Positions 28,779 through 39,044 of a stretch of 64,000 nucleotides of DNA are shown piece after piece. Numbering within the stretch: the first letter of the stretch is position 1; each line of letters opens with the position of its first letter. The notes below the pieces were generated by a model that saw nothing but the letters and a program-made list of their open reading frames with translations, searched no databases and was not told where the DNA came from. The stretch is taken from assembly GCF_030125375.1 (NCBI RefSeq), contig NZ_JASJUU010000002.1:267968-331967 (forward strand), given 5' to 3'. A program made the translations under genes and the position numbers. This DNA is from Pseudoalteromonas umbrosa. GTDB taxonomy: Bacteria; Pseudomonadota; Gammaproteobacteria; Enterobacterales; Alteromonadaceae.

Positions 28779-29453
28779 TTAAAACACCGTTTTAAGACTC
28801 GCGTAGGCACGCCTGCTAACCTGTACAGGCTCTACTACACCACTGAGCACAACTTTGTGCACGCCTTCACAACTTTCTAATTTTACAATACTTGCCTTTT
28901 TAACAATGGTATTTCGGTGTACCTGAACAAAATGATGGGGATAATCAGAAAGTAGCTTCTTCAATGGTATATCAATCAGCGCATCACCACCTTCGAAGTA
29001 TATATGCGTATACCTCTCATCTGTTTGCGCAATCAAAATATCAGGCACATTCACCCAACGAATATCATGCCCTACTTGATATTGCAGTTTTGCTAATGAA
29101 TCAGGGAAAAGATGATTTAAAAGTTCAGATATCTGACTTCGGTCAACAGGCTTCACAAGATACCCTGAAGCGAAAATTTGATATGCTTTTAATGCATGTT
29201 CAGGGTATGCGGTTACATATACCAACTTCAAATTAGCATTATGTTCTCGCAGATACTTTCCAAGTGCTATACCATCCATGCCCGGCATGGAAATATCCAA
29301 AAATACGAGCTCAGGTTTTAGGCTTTCAACAAGCTCCATAGCTTGCTGACCATCCTGTGCCTCCCCAACAAACTCTAAAATCTTGAATTCACCTAGTAAC
29401 CGCTGTATACGTCGTCGTGCAATAGGTTCATCGTCTACTACCAGATATTTCAT
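28779..29453 (-). CDS. algR: LytTR-family response regulator, AlgR-like
   Basis: DNA-binding response regulator. The 224-residue product has a receiver domain with phospho-acceptor Asp53 (FLDISMPGMDG), the acidic pair near residues 7-8 and Lys in YLVKPV, then a LytTR DNA-binding domain from about 125 (DERYTHIYFEGGDALID, FVQVHRNTIV). It overlaps the sensor kinase gene by 26 bases and lies just upstream of pilV. In Pseudomonas aeruginosa AlgR activates fimU-pilVWXY1Y2E, so control of the adjacent operon is the natural inference. Confidence 0.87.
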   Translation of the reverse strand: MKYLVVDDEPIARRRIQRLLGEFKILEFVGEAQDGQQAMELVESLKPELVFLDISMPGMDGIALGKYLREHNANLKLVYVTAYPEHALKAYQIFASGYLVKPVDRSQISELLNHLFPDSLAKLQYQVGHDIRWVNVPDILIAQTDERYTHIYFEGGDALIDIPLKKLLSDYPHHFVQVHRNTIVKKASIVKLESCEGVHKVVLSGVVEPVQVSRRAYASLKTVF

Positions 29454-30474
29454 TCAAAGCTCCAAGCGGTAACATTACTGTTAACAAGAATCTACCACTT
29501 TTTTGCGATGTCTTCAAAGACGCTTTTTCACCATAATAAATTAAAAGGCGACGACAAATGTTTTCAAGAGCTATTCCCTGACCTGAGCGTGACTTTGAGT
29601 CAGCATTAAGTGGGTTATCTACATTAATAACCAACATTGTATTTACAGTGCTAATGTCAATATTGATCACCCCACCTTCGCGAGCGGGCTCAATGCCGTG
29701 AACAACTGCATTTTCAACCAGTGGCTGCAAAATAAGAGCCGGTACATTTGCACCTAAATCAACATTATTAATAGACCATACAACTCTAAGTCGATGTTCA
29801 AAACGATACCTTTCTATTGTGAGATAGCCCTTCGTCAAAGATAACTCCTGCCCCAAGCTATGTGTTTTATTACGTGCGAAAGCAATTTGCATCAATTTAG
29901 CCATGGTTAAAGCTGCATCTTCAGCATCATCTGGGTTTTCATGGCAAAGCTCAGCCAAAGTATTTAAAGCATTATGTAGAAAATGAGGTCTAATTCTCGC
30001 CTGTAACGCGTCTAGTTCAGCATTAGCCACACGAGCAATGGTGTTAAGGTTATCGATATAAATAGCCATGAAATGCAATAGCAAAATCACAACAAAACCA
30101 CAGATAGCATTATTATTAATAATAAACGGCCAATCTATTGGCTCAACGGGAGTAAATGGGGAGTATTGGACAACTAAACTTGTCACGATACATACAGATT
30201 GGAAGAAAATCAGCACCAAACCAAGCTCGCTCTTAAACGAAAGTGATTTTGAATACCTCAAAACGAGCGCTATTAAACCGAGTGTGATAAATGCATTTGC
30301 ATGCGTGAAAAGGCTTACTAAGCCAAGGCTTAACCAAAAATCCTTACCACTAGCTAGAGTATAGATAAAGGCGACAGCTTGCGAGGCAATAATCATTGCA
30401 AGTATGCCTCGCTCAGTGAGCATCGCCTTAAATAAACCACGGTCAATCGACGTCGAATGAACCCATGGTGTCAT
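29428..30474 (-). CDS. algZ: LytS/FimS-type sensor histidine kinase, AlgZ-like
   Basis: Membrane-bound sensor kinase partner of the AlgR-like regulator. The 348-residue product has about four membrane segments (about 22-140), a short coiled region, the His_kinase motif RPHFLHNALNTL with His164 as likely phosphosite, and an ATPase domain with LQPLVENAVVHGI and GQGIALENICRRL. Only 3 bp separate its start from the ispH stop, so it is probably transcribed with the ileS-ispH run. It may phosphorylate poorly or act as a phosphatase, as described for FimS. Confidence 0.87.
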   Translation of the reverse strand: MTPWVHSTSIDRGLFKAMLTERGILAMIIASQAVAFIYTLASGKDFWLSLGLVSLFTHANAFITLGLIALVLRYSKSLSFKSELGLVLIFFQSVCIVTSLVVQYSPFTPVEPIDWPFIINNNAICGFVVILLLHFMAIYIDNLNTIARVANAELDALQARIRPHFLHNALNTLAELCHENPDDAEDAALTMAKLMQIAFARNKTHSLGQELSLTKGYLTIERYRFEHRLRVVWSINNVDLGANVPALILQPLVENAVVHGIEPAREGGVINIDISTVNTMLVINVDNPLNADSKSRSGQGIALENICRRLLIYYGEKASLKTSQKSGRFLLTVMLPLGALNEISGSRR

Positions 30475-30477
30475 GTG

Positions 30478-31407
30478 TTATCTCAGCTCTACAGGCACTG
30501 CAAACACAACATTCTCTTCTTGCCCAGGGTTTTCTACAACAGTATGCCCACCCAGTTCTTTTAATCGAGAAATGACCTGCTGAACCAAAATTTCAGGTGC
30601 TGATGCGCCTGCTGTGACGCCTACACGCTCTACGTTTTTAAACCAACCCGCATCAATACTTTTCTCATCATCGATAAGGTGCGCAGCGGTGCCCATTTTA
30701 TCTGCCAATTCACGTAAGCGATTTGAGTTAGAGCTATTTTTTGCTCCCACCACAAGTAACAAATCAACTTTATCAGCTAAGTCACGCACTGCATCTTGAC
30801 GGTTTTGCGTTGCATAGCAAATATCATCTTTGCGTGGTCCATGTATCTCAGGAAACTTCTTACGTAGTGCATCAATAACATCTGCCGTATCATCTACTGA
30901 CAGTGTAGTTTGACTACAATAAAACAAATTGCTCGCGTCTTTCACTTCTAGCGAAGCAACATCTTCCGGTGTCTCAACAAGATAAATCCCGCCTTCAGGA
31001 TTATCGTACTGCCCCATAGTACCTTCAACTTCTGGATGACCGTGATGACCAATTAAAATGCACTCAGTGCCTTTTCTACTGGCTCTAGTTACTTCCATAT
31101 GTACTTTGGTCACTAAAGGGCATGTTGCATCAAACACTTTCAACTCGCGCCTTTTCGCTTCTTGTCTTACCTGCTGAGATACGCCATGAGCACTAAAAAT
31201 GACGATACTATCGTCTGGTACTTGATGAAGTTCCTCAACAAATACAGCACCTCTGTCTCGAAGGCCATTTACGACATATTTGTTATGTACAACCTCATGG
31301 CGTACATAGATAGGTTTCTCGAAAATATCCAGCGCACGCTCAACAATGCTTATCGCCCTATCAACACCTGCGCAGAACCCTCGTGGATTAGCTAACAAGA
31401 TTTCCAT
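30478..31407 (-). CDS. ispH: HMBPP reductase IspH
   Basis: [4Fe-4S] enzyme of the MEP pathway that turns hydroxymethylbutenyl diphosphate into IPP and DMAPP. The 309-residue product has the three cluster cysteines at 12, 96 and 197 ([31 protein letters not shown]), the same numbering as E. coli. It overlaps fkpB by one base and is followed 3 bp later by the algZ-like kinase. Confidence 0.97.
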   Translation of the reverse strand: MEILLANPRGFCAGVDRAISIVERALDIFEKPIYVRHEVVHNKYVVNGLRDRGAVFVEELHQVPDDSIVIFSAHGVSQQVRQEAKRRELKVFDATCPLVTKVHMEVTRASRKGTECILIGHHGHPEVEGTMGQYDNPEGGIYLVETPEDVASLEVKDASNLFYCSQTTLSVDDTADVIDALRKKFPEIHGPRKDDICYATQNRQDAVRDLADKVDLLLVVGAKNSSNSNRLRELADKMGTAAHLIDDEKSIDAGWFKNVERVGVTAGASAPEILVQQVISRLKELGGHTVVENPGQEENVVFAVPVELR

Positions 31408-31847
31408 TAACTATGAACCTCTAAGATATCTACTTCAAACGTCACAACCTGCCCAGCAAGAGGGTGATTAAAGTCAACTGTCACTGAGTCTCCTGCCACT
31501 TCACGAATAAGCCCTGGTAACTCAGTGCCATCGGGTTGAGTAAAGGCAATAATACTGCCAACTTCTGCAGGTGTATCAGCACCAAACTTAGTGCGATCTA
31601 AATAATAGATATTATCTGGATTTGGCATGCCAAAGGCATCTTCTGGCTGGAGCTCAAAGGTTTTATTGTCACCTTCTTTTAACCCCAGTAAACAGCTTTC
31701 AAAATTTTCAGTGAGGCTTCCATCTCCCATAAACAACTTAGCAGGCTTATTGTTCACCTTTGTTGAGTCAGCAGCAGATCCATCTTCCAGCTTTATTGAA
31801 TAGTGGAACAGCACTTCTGATTTTGGGCCTATGACTTGTTCACTCAC
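31407..31847 (-). CDS. fkpB: FKBP-type peptidyl-prolyl isomerase FkpB (SlpA)
   Basis: Cytoplasmic SlyD/SlpA-like prolyl isomerase of 146 residues: [18 protein letters not shown] opens the FKBP fold, with the inserted flap (about 70-120: [18 protein letters not shown]) and [17 protein letters not shown] at the end. It lacks the metal-binding histidine tail of SlyD. It overlaps lspA by 4 bases, the conserved lspA-fkpB-ispH arrangement. Confidence 0.93.
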   Translation of the reverse strand: MSEQVIGPKSEVLFHYSIKLEDGSAADSTKVNNKPAKLFMGDGSLTENFESCLLGLKEGDNKTFELQPEDAFGMPNPDNIYYLDRTKFGADTPAEVGSIIAFTQPDGTELPGLIREVAGDSVTVDFNHPLAGQVVTFEVDILEVHS

Positions 31848-32356
31848 GCCTCTGTCTCCCGAGTATTGGTTTTATCACCAAAGAATGCATCAAATAAAAG
31901 TAAACCAGCACCACCGACGATCGCCATGTCAGCGACATTAAAAGCAGGGTAATGCCAATCTTGATAGTAAAAATGTAAAAAGTCGACAACGTAGCCTAAC
32001 GTCACGCGGTCATATAAATTGCCTATGGCGCCAGCCAGTACTAATGAGTATGCGCCGCAAAGTACCCAGTTATTGGCTTTCAAGTTTTTTAGCCACACAA
32101 CTAATAATACACTGATAACCACAGCAATACCGCTAAGGAACCATCTTTGCCACCCACCGGCTTCACTTAAGAAACTAAATGCAGCACCATAATTATGCAT
32201 GTATGTAAAATTGAAAAACGGCAAAAGCTCTATTGATTCATACAGCTTCATATTTGCAACAACTAATGCTTTTGTGACGTAGTCTACTGCAAAAAGCAGT
32301 AGACTCAGCCATAACCACACTAGACCACTTCGTTCGGTCAATTTGGTCACTTGCAA
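31844..32356 (-). CDS. lspA: Lipoprotein signal peptidase LspA
   Basis: Inner-membrane aspartyl protease that cleaves prolipoproteins before the lipidated cysteine. The 170-residue product has four membrane segments and both catalytic aspartate motifs (GAIGNLYDRV and FNVADMAI). Its substrates in this window include BamD, the SLT-like lipoprotein and the two 79-residue lipoproteins. It sits 3 bp after ileS and overlaps fkpB by 4 bases. Confidence 0.96.
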   Translation of the reverse strand: MQVTKLTERSGLVWLWLSLLLFAVDYVTKALVVANMKLYESIELLPFFNFTYMHNYGAAFSFLSEAGGWQRWFLSGIAVVISVLLVVWLKNLKANNWVLCGAYSLVLAGAIGNLYDRVTLGYVVDFLHFYYQDWHYPAFNVADMAIVGGAGLLLFDAFFGDKTNTRETEA

Positions 32357-32359
32357 CTC

Positions 32360-35188
32360 CTATGCAAATTTACGTTGCTCGCCTTCACCGTCAACATTGG
32401 TTATACAGCGACCGCATAGCTCTGGATGCGCTTCACTTGTACCAACATCTTCACTGTGATGCCAACAACGATCACATTTCGCCGCATCTGTTGCAGCAAC
32501 TTTAATGAATAAGCCGTCAATCTCAGAAGCCACTGAGCCATCTGGTTGGCTTGATACTACTTCAACATGTGCTTTTGAAGTAAGTAATACGAAGCGTAGT
32601 TCATCTTCTAAGCCTTGAAGTTTTTCAGCTAATTCACCACCTGTGTACAGCGTTACCTCAGCCTGTAGTGTTGCACCAATGACTTCTTCTTTACGTGCGT
32701 TCTCTAGTACTCGGTTCACTTCATCACGAACTGTTAGCAACTCTTGCCAGAACGCATTATCAAGTTGACCACATGTTGCGCCTGTAATTCCGCTGTACCA
32801 AACATCAGTGAAGACAAACTCACCACGTTCACCTGGCAGTGCTTCCCAAAGCTCTTGCGCTGTAAAACTTAAAATAGGGGCCATCCAGCGCGTCATTGCC
32901 TCTGCAATATGATATAGCGCAGTCTGACATGAACGACGAGCATGACTGTCACTCTTCGCTGTGTACTGTCTATCTTTAATAACATCAAGATAGAATGAGC
33001 CTAATTCGCCTGTACAGAAATTCATTAGTTTCTGCGTGACCACCAACATTTGATAGTTGTCATAAGCTTCAACAATCTCACTTTGCAATTCTGATGCACG
33101 AGACACAATCCAACGATCCAACTCAACCATATCTTCAATGGCAACTGAATCCGTTGCTGGATTGAAACCGCTTAAGTTAGACAATAAGTAACGACTAGTG
33201 TTGCGAATACGGCGGTAACGGTCAGCTGAACGTTTGAAGATTTCATCAGAAACTGTCATCTCAGCCGTGTAATCGGTTGAAGCAACCCATAAACGTAGGA
33301 TGTCAGCGCCTAGTTTATTCATGATGTCTTGTGGTGAAATCACGTTACCTAAAGACTTTGACATCTTGCGGCCGTTTTCATCAACTGTGAAACCATGCGT
33401 TAACACTTGCTTGTATGGCGCGTGACCGTTAATAGCAACAGACGTCATCATAGATGACATAAACCAACCACGGTGCTGATCTGAGCCTTCTAGGTATAAA
33501 TCTGCAGGACCAGTTAGCTCTTCTCTTGCATCAACAACACATGCATGTGTAACACCAGAGTCAAACCATACATCCAGCGTATCTTGCACTTTAACGTACT
33601 GCTGAGCGTCTGCTTCATTAAGTAATGTGCTTGGCTCTAAGTCATACCAAGCTTGAATGCCTGATTGATCAACTAAGTCAGCTACTTTTTCGATTAGGGT
33701 TTCAGTATCTGGGTGAAGTGCACCTGTGTCTTTATCAACAAATAGTGCAATTGGCACGCCCCAAGTACGTTGACGTGAAATACACCAATCAGGGCGACCT
33801 TCTACCATGTTAGCAATACGGTTTTCACCCCAAGCTGGGATCCACTGTGTTTTCTCGATTTCTTTCATCGAGTCTTTACGTAAATCGGCTTGATCCATGC
33901 TTACAAACCATTGCGGTGTTGCACGGAAAATAATTGGCGTTTTGTGTCTCCAACAATGTGGATAGCTGTGCGTTAATGCATGATGATGCATTAACATGCC
34001 TTTTTCAGTCAGTAGCTCAATCACATTTGCATTCGCTTTGAACACATGCTGACCTGCAAAGATTGGCGTATCAGGTAAGTATACCCCGTTCGCACCTACA
34101 GGATTTGCAACCTCTAGGTTATATGCTTGACCTGCCACGAAGTCTTCTTGACCGTGGCCAGGTGCGGTATGAACGATACCAGTACCTGAATCTGTAGTAA
34201 CGTGCTCACCAAGGATAACTGGAACATTAAAGTCGTAGAAAGGGTGCGCAACTTCAAGGTTTTCTAGTATATCACCTTTACAGTAGCCTAATACGTGATA
34301 TTGCTTGAAGCCAAAGCGGTCAACCGCATCTTTAACTAGCTCAGAGCCTAATACTAGGCGCTGTTCTTTGCCTTCATCTTCTATTTGGACTAACGCATAC
34401 TCAAGGCCACCGTGTACAGCAACAGCTCTGTTTGCTGGCAGTGTCCAAGGGGTTGTCGTCCAGATAACTGTACTGATGTCGCCTTTACCTTCATGACCTT
34501 CAGACAGTGAGAATGCTTTTTCTACTGCGGCCGCTTCAGTAAATACAAAGCGTACATCAATTGCAGGAGATTGCTTATCTTGATATTCAACTTCTGCCTC
34601 AGCCAGCGCAGAACCACAGTCAGTACACCAATGCACAGGTTTAGCACCTTTGTGTAGATGACCATTTTTAATGATACGACCAAGTACTCGAATCGCATTC
34701 GCTTCGAAGTCAAAGTTCATAGTCAGGTATGGCTTATCCCAATCTCCAAACACACCTAGGCGTTTAAAGTCTGTTTTTTGGCCATCAACCTGCTTGCGAG
34801 CATACTCGCGACATTTTTCTCTAAATTCAGCAACCGACACTTTCTTGCCCGGCTTACCTACTTTTTTCTCTACCATCAACTCGATTGGTAAACCATGACA
34901 GTCCCAACCAGGTACGTAAGGCGCGTCAAAATCAGACAACGTCTTCGATTTGATAATGATATCTTTTAAAATCTTGTTTACTGAATGACCTAGGTGAATA
35001 TTGCCATTCGCATAAGGAGGGCCATCGTGCAGTATAAATGGCTTTTTACCTTTCTTCGCGTTACGAATTTGACCATATAAGTCTTGTTCATACCATTTTT
35101 TAAGCATTTTGGGTTCGCGTTGCGCCAAATTGCCACGCATCGGAAACGATGTTTCCGGTAAATTTAAAGTATGTTTGTAATCGCTCAT
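32360..35188 (-). CDS. ileS: Isoleucyl-tRNA synthetase
   Basis: Class I aminoacyl-tRNA synthetase of 942 residues. It has the HIGH motif as HLGH ([12 protein letters not shown], near residue 62), an editing domain (about 190-400, [13 protein letters not shown]), the KMSKS loop ([11 protein letters not shown] near 605) and a C-terminal zinc finger ([12 protein letters not shown] ... CGRC). This is the E. coli-type enzyme. It starts 21 bp after ribF. Confidence 0.98.
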   Translation of the reverse strand: MSDYKHTLNLPETSFPMRGNLAQREPKMLKKWYEQDLYGQIRNAKKGKKPFILHDGPPYANGNIHLGHSVNKILKDIIIKSKTLSDFDAPYVPGWDCHGLPIELMVEKKVGKPGKKVSVAEFREKCREYARKQVDGQKTDFKRLGVFGDWDKPYLTMNFDFEANAIRVLGRIIKNGHLHKGAKPVHWCTDCGSALAEAEVEYQDKQSPAIDVRFVFTEAAAVEKAFSLSEGHEGKGDISTVIWTTTPWTLPANRAVAVHGGLEYALVQIEDEGKEQRLVLGSELVKDAVDRFGFKQYHVLGYCKGDILENLEVAHPFYDFNVPVILGEHVTTDSGTGIVHTAPGHGQEDFVAGQAYNLEVANPVGANGVYLPDTPIFAGQHVFKANANVIELLTEKGMLMHHHALTHSYPHCWRHKTPIIFRATPQWFVSMDQADLRKDSMKEIEKTQWIPAWGENRIANMVEGRPDWCISRQRTWGVPIALFVDKDTGALHPDTETLIEKVADLVDQSGIQAWYDLEPSTLLNEADAQQYVKVQDTLDVWFDSGVTHACVVDAREELTGPADLYLEGSDQHRGWFMSSMMTSVAINGHAPYKQVLTHGFTVDENGRKMSKSLGNVISPQDIMNKLGADILRLWVASTDYTAEMTVSDEIFKRSADRYRRIRNTSRYLLSNLSGFNPATDSVAIEDMVELDRWIVSRASELQSEIVEAYDNYQMLVVTQKLMNFCTGELGSFYLDVIKDRQYTAKSDSHARRSCQTALYHIAEAMTRWMAPILSFTAQELWEALPGERGEFVFTDVWYSGITGATCGQLDNAFWQELLTVRDEVNRVLENARKEEVIGATLQAEVTLYTGGELAEKLQGLEDELRFVLLTSKAHVEVVSSQPDGSVASEIDGLFIKVAATDAAKCDRCWHHSEDVGTSEAHPELCGRCITNVDGEGEQRKFA

Positions 35189-35208
35189 TTAACTTACTTT
35201 CCGTTCGG

Positions 35209-36138
35209 CTACCTAATTTTAGAAAATACTGCTCTTGCTGCATCGACGTCTGCCGATATCTGCTTTGTCAGATGCGTCAGTGACTCAAATTTTTGTTCAT
35301 TGCGAAGCTTATGTATCAGCTCCACCTTAATAAATTGACCGTAAATATCTTGGTCAAAATCAAATAGGTGTACTTCTAATAGAGCACGCTTGCCATTTAG
35401 CGTTGGCTTTGTACCAACATTAGCTACACCGTTATAAATCTTGTTATTTATATAAACATTTACAGCAAACACCCCTTGAACAGGGCTCACTTGTCGCTTC
35501 AATGCTACATTTGCGGTCCGAAAGCCTAGCTCTCGACCCTTTTTCCAGCCATGAATAACTCGCCCAGAGATAGCGTAAGTATGACCTAACATCTCGTGTG
35601 CTTTGTGAAGATCACCTTGTGCTAGTGCATTACGAATAAGCGTACTACTGACACGGCTGTTTTGCTGCCTAAAGCTCAATGTATCTTTAACATGTACACC
35701 AAGCTCTTGCCCGATATTTGATAACATCGTAAAGTCGCCTTTGCGAGCTTTACCAAAACGAAAATCATCACCTACGGTCAAGGCTTTAACCCCCAAACGT
35801 TGATAAAGTATTTCACGGACAAAAAATTCAGCTTCTAGATTTGAAAACTTATTATTAAAGCTGACACAAATAACCCGCTCTATGCCATTCTCAGCGAGTA
35901 ACGCAAGCTTATCACGCAGTCGCGTTAATCGTGCTGGCGCTTTGTTCTTTATAAAAAACTCTTGCGGCTGCGGCTCAAAGAGCATCACGGTACTGGGTAA
36001 GTTGTATTTTTCAGAGTCAGCTTTGAGCCCTTTTAATACTTCAGTATGGCCTAAATGAACACCATCAAAGTTTCCTATAGTCAAAACACAGCCATAGTGG
36101 TGTGGTCGAATATTATGGATGCCCCTGATTAATTGCAT
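35209..36138 (-). CDS. ribF: Riboflavin kinase / FAD synthetase RibF
   Basis: Bifunctional enzyme making FMN and then FAD. The 309-residue product has the adenylyltransferase domain (LTIGNFDGVHLGH, near residue 22) and the riboflavin kinase domain (RVIHGWKKGRELGFRTANV, near 190). The frame opens at 36168, but ATG 36138 (MQLIRGIHNI) aligns with E. coli RibF. It lies between murJ and ileS. Confidence 0.96.
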   Translation of the reverse strand: MQLIRGIHNIRPHHYGCVLTIGNFDGVHLGHTEVLKGLKADSEKYNLPSTVMLFEPQPQEFFIKNKAPARLTRLRDKLALLAENGIERVICVSFNNKFSNLEAEFFVREILYQRLGVKALTVGDDFRFGKARKGDFTMLSNIGQELGVHVKDTLSFRQQNSRVSSTLIRNALAQGDLHKAHEMLGHTYAISGRVIHGWKKGRELGFRTANVALKRQVSPVQGVFAVNVYINNKIYNGVANVGTKPTLNGKRALLEVHLFDFDQDIYGQFIKVELIHKLRNEQKFESLTHLTKQISADVDAARAVFSKIR

Positions 36139-36231
36139 ACAACGCGTGCCTTTTGCTCGAGTCTTCAAAAAGCCCGATTATACCCAAGTTAGTTAGAAAT
36201 GCGAGCTATGAAGACCTTCAATCGAGTCTAT

Positions 36232-37809
36232 TTATTCTTCTATCTGCTGAATTTCTTTTATCGTCGATACCCTAACGCCGCAAACATACAAAACACAGAA
36301 GTACAAAACGATTGCACTCGCGAGCAAACTACCCAAAACCCACAACTGTGTACCAATACCTTCTCCTTGCCAAGCAAACTGTTGTGATAGCCAATAAACA
36401 CTGCAGGCCATAACCAAAGTTGCAAAAATAGATTTTGCGGCAAACCACAGTGAAAACGTTGAAATGGTATAAACCTGCTCTTTTTTAAGCCCTCGATAAA
36501 GTAAATAAGCATTACATGTCGCTGACAGAGAAGTGGCCAGAGCGAGTCCCAAATAACCGATGAAAGGCGCTAATGCCAAATTGAAAACCATATTAAGAGT
36601 TAGTGCTTTGATGCCAATCTTTACTGGTGTTTTAGTATCTTGCCTAGCATAAAAACCAGGGGCCAACACTTTTATCAGCATAAAGCTGACCAAGCCTACA
36701 CTATAAGCTGTCACACCCGCGCTGACAGCTGCGATATTATCAACATCACCACTTTTAAACTCACCGTGGCCGAAAAGCACAGAAATTATTAAAGGACTTA
36801 TGACAATCAAACCACCCATTGCCGGGAATCCAAGTAAGAGTACAAACCTTACTCCCCAGTCCATTGTCTGCTGGAAGTTTTCACCTTTATCATTTGCATG
36901 CAACTTTGATAGCGTTGGTAAGATAACAGTGGCAATGGCAATACCAAATAGCCCCAGCGGAAACTCTATTAGCCGATCCGAGTAATACAACCAGGCTATT
37001 GACCCAGTCATTAACGCAGCAGCAATAATTGTATCAAGTAATAAATTAATTTGACTAACCGAAACGCCAAAAATGGCGGGCAACATCAGTTTACGAACTT
37101 TCGTAACATGTGGCGCATGCCAAGCAAACCTTGGCCGAGATAACATGCCTAGTTTACCCAAAAAAGGAAGCTGAAATGCCAATTGCGCAGCTCCGCCAAT
37201 AAACACACCAATAGCCAGTGCATAAGCGCCTTGTTCAAAACGGTCATGTAATAACACCGCGCAACTAATTAAACAAACATTTAATAATACTGGTGTAAAA
37301 GCCGCGACGGAAAAGCGGTTGTATACATTCATTACCGCACCACACAGTGCAACCAATGAAATAAAAAACAGATAAGGAATAGTAAATTTGAGTAGCGCGC
37401 TAGCGAGTAGAAATTTATCTGCATTTTCTCCGCCTTGCCACCAGTCGATAAACCAAGTCGTGCCAAATAATGCTGCTATGACAGGAGAGCCGACAACCCC
37501 AAATATGGTAACACACAGCAAAATGGTCCCCAGCGTACCCGCAGCTTGAGCCACAAACACACGTACTTCATCATCGCCATGCTTTTCTTTAATCTCTGAT
37601 AAAACAGGAACAAAGGCCTGTGCAAAAGCCCCTTCAGCAAACAGACGTCGAAAAAAGTTTGGAATGCGATTTGCAAATAAAAACACATCTGCTGCCAGTC
37701 CAGCTCCAAGTAAATTTGCAACGACAGCATCACGCACTAACCCCAAAATGCGAGATAACATCGTCATAGCACTGACAATCATGCCTGACTTGAATAACCC
37801 TTTTGCCAC
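36232..37809 (-). CDS. murJ: Lipid II flippase MurJ
   Basis: Fourteen-helix membrane protein of the MOP superfamily that moves lipid II across the inner membrane. The 525-residue product (E. coli 511) has SAMTMLSRILGLVRDAVVAN split over the first helix, RRLFAEGAFAQAFVPVL, and the conserved charged residues of the cavity. The open frame runs up to 37908, but the first 33 codons have no homologous sequence; GTG at 37809, with AAGG 8 bases upstream, fits the family. It is divergent from rpsT and upstream of ribF. Confidence 0.93.
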   Translation of the reverse strand: MAKGLFKSGMIVSAMTMLSRILGLVRDAVVANLLGAGLAADVFLFANRIPNFFRRLFAEGAFAQAFVPVLSEIKEKHGDDEVRVFVAQAAGTLGTILLCVTIFGVVGSPVIAALFGTTWFIDWWQGGENADKFLLASALLKFTIPYLFFISLVALCGAVMNVYNRFSVAAFTPVLLNVCLISCAVLLHDRFEQGAYALAIGVFIGGAAQLAFQLPFLGKLGMLSRPRFAWHAPHVTKVRKLMLPAIFGVSVSQINLLLDTIIAAALMTGSIAWLYYSDRLIEFPLGLFGIAIATVILPTLSKLHANDKGENFQQTMDWGVRFVLLLGFPAMGGLIVISPLIISVLFGHGEFKSGDVDNIAAVSAGVTAYSVGLVSFMLIKVLAPGFYARQDTKTPVKIGIKALTLNMVFNLALAPFIGYLGLALATSLSATCNAYLLYRGLKKEQVYTISTFSLWFAAKSIFATLVMACSVYWLSQQFAWQGEGIGTQLWVLGSLLASAIVLYFCVLYVCGVRVSTIKEIQQIEE

Positions 37810-37945
37810 TGAGCTTACCTTAAGAAATAAAAATAAGCGCCAAGTATGCCACAGACCAGCATGAACCATAACCACAAAACAACACCCACCGACGAGAAAG
37901 CAACGCACTCCATTATTAAAGCTAGGCTTGGGTTCTGTGTTTTGC

Positions 37946-38171
37946 TACAATACACGCATTAATCATCAGCCCTAAGGCTTATGATTCGTAATCTGTTCAC
38001 ACCGTTGCCGACGACCTTAGGTTTAGGAGATGGTTTTTACAGACATATAAAGGCGACACATCTTACGCTGAAGCAAGTTTGTAGGCATTAAAGGTGTGTT
38101 AAAGCCGTACTGAAATACTTAGGCCGGACAGGTTATTTTTTATTGACATTGGATCATAAAACAGGCATAGT
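37946..38171 (+). promoter_or_regulatory. Two candidate rpsT promoters and leader
   Basis: The distal candidate is an extended -10, TGCTACAAT (-10 at 37946-37951), with a weak -35. The proximal one is TTGACA (38143-38148), 17-base spacer, CATAGT (38166-38171), strong and about 45 bp before the start codon. Between them a hairpin, AATCAT-C-AGCC / GGCT-T-ATGATT, lies at 37961-37986. E. coli rpsT also has two promoters. The rest of the 412-bp murJ-rpsT gap shows nothing else I can name. Confidence 0.55.
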
Positions 38172-38221
38172 CCTCGGCCTTTAAACTAAGCTTATTTTTA
38201 AAAGATTGTTAGGAGCATACC

Positions 38222-38482
38222 TTGGCTAACATCAAGTCTGCAAAAAAACGCGCTATCACTAGCGAAAAGCGTCGTCAGCACAACGCAAGCCGTCGTTCAA
38301 TGATGCGTACATACTTCAAAAAAGTTATCGCTGCTATTGAAGCTGGTGATAAAGAAGCTGCACAGCAAGCATTTGCTGTTGCAACTCCAATCCTAGACCG
38401 CTACGCAACTAAAGGTCTAATCCACAAGAATAAAGCTGCTCGTCACAAGAGCCGCCTAGCTGCTAAGATTAAAGCGCTATAA
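38222..38482 (+). CDS. rpsT: 30S ribosomal protein S20
   Basis: Primary binder of 16S rRNA. The 86-residue lysine- and arginine-rich product ([20 protein letters not shown]) is a clear S20. The start is TTG at 38222, after a strong AGGAG; E. coli rpsT likewise uses a rare start codon, a feature tied to its autogenous translational control. It is followed by a strong terminator. Confidence 0.97.
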   Translation: MANIKSAKKRAITSEKRRQHNASRRSMMRTYFKKVIAAIEAGDKEAAQQAFAVATPILDRYATKGLIHKNKAARHKSRLAAKIKAL

Positions 38483-38500
38483 TCTGTGGAAATGGATATA

Positions 38501-38526
38501 AAAAAACCGACGTAAGTCGGTTTTTT
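38501..38526. terminator. rpsT terminator
   Basis: AAAAAACCGAC-GTAA-GTCGGTTTTTT, an 11-bp stem with T-tracts on both strands; it also lies past the convergent response-regulator gene. Confidence 0.92.
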
Positions 38527-38568
38527 TATGCCTATCACACAGAGGTAAAACGTAACGCTTTCATGTCA

Positions 38569-38952
38569 TTACGCTATTTCCAACTTTGGATAAAACTTTT
38601 TTAACATCGCTGCAATTTTCTTAGGAGAGAAAGGTTTCACAACAAACCCTTTCGCACCTCGCTCAATAGCGTCTTTAACATTATCAACTGTCGAGTGGGC
38701 AGATACCATTACTACGTTTATCTCAGGGTTTATTTGAGCCAACTCAGCAATTAATTCTTTTCCATCTCCATCTGGTAATTCTATATCCAAAAAAACAATG
38801 TCAAAGTGCCGCTCTTTACAGGCTTCAATACACTGTTTTGCGGTTGATGCTTCTTTGACATTGTCAATTCCCAAATGCATCAATGTCTGATGCAAAAAAC
38901 TTCGAACGGTTCCTACATCATCAACAATGAGAATAGAGATTTGTTGTTCCAT
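38569..38952 (-). CDS. Single-domain CheY-like response regulator
   Basis: Receiver domain only, 127 residues: acidic pair Asp11-Asp12, phospho-acceptor Asp56 (FLDIELPDGDG), Ser in VVMVSAHS and Lys in VVKPF. No output domain follows, so it works by binding a partner, as CheY or phosphorelay proteins do. No kinase or chemotaxis gene is adjacent, so the partner is unknown. It is converging on rpsT and divergent from a small membrane protein gene. Confidence 0.88.
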   Translation of the reverse strand: MEQQISILIVDDVGTVRSFLHQTLMHLGIDNVKEASTAKQCIEACKERHFDIVFLDIELPDGDGKELIAELAQINPEINVVMVSAHSTVDNVKDAIERGAKGFVVKPFSPKKIAAMLKKFYPKLEIA

Positions 38953-39044
38953 ATCCTTTCCCGTGGGCTAGTAATTAGAAATGCGCTATCATCTATAGCA
39001 TAGAACTATTATAGAGTCCTGCAACCAAAAGGCTACACCTAAGC

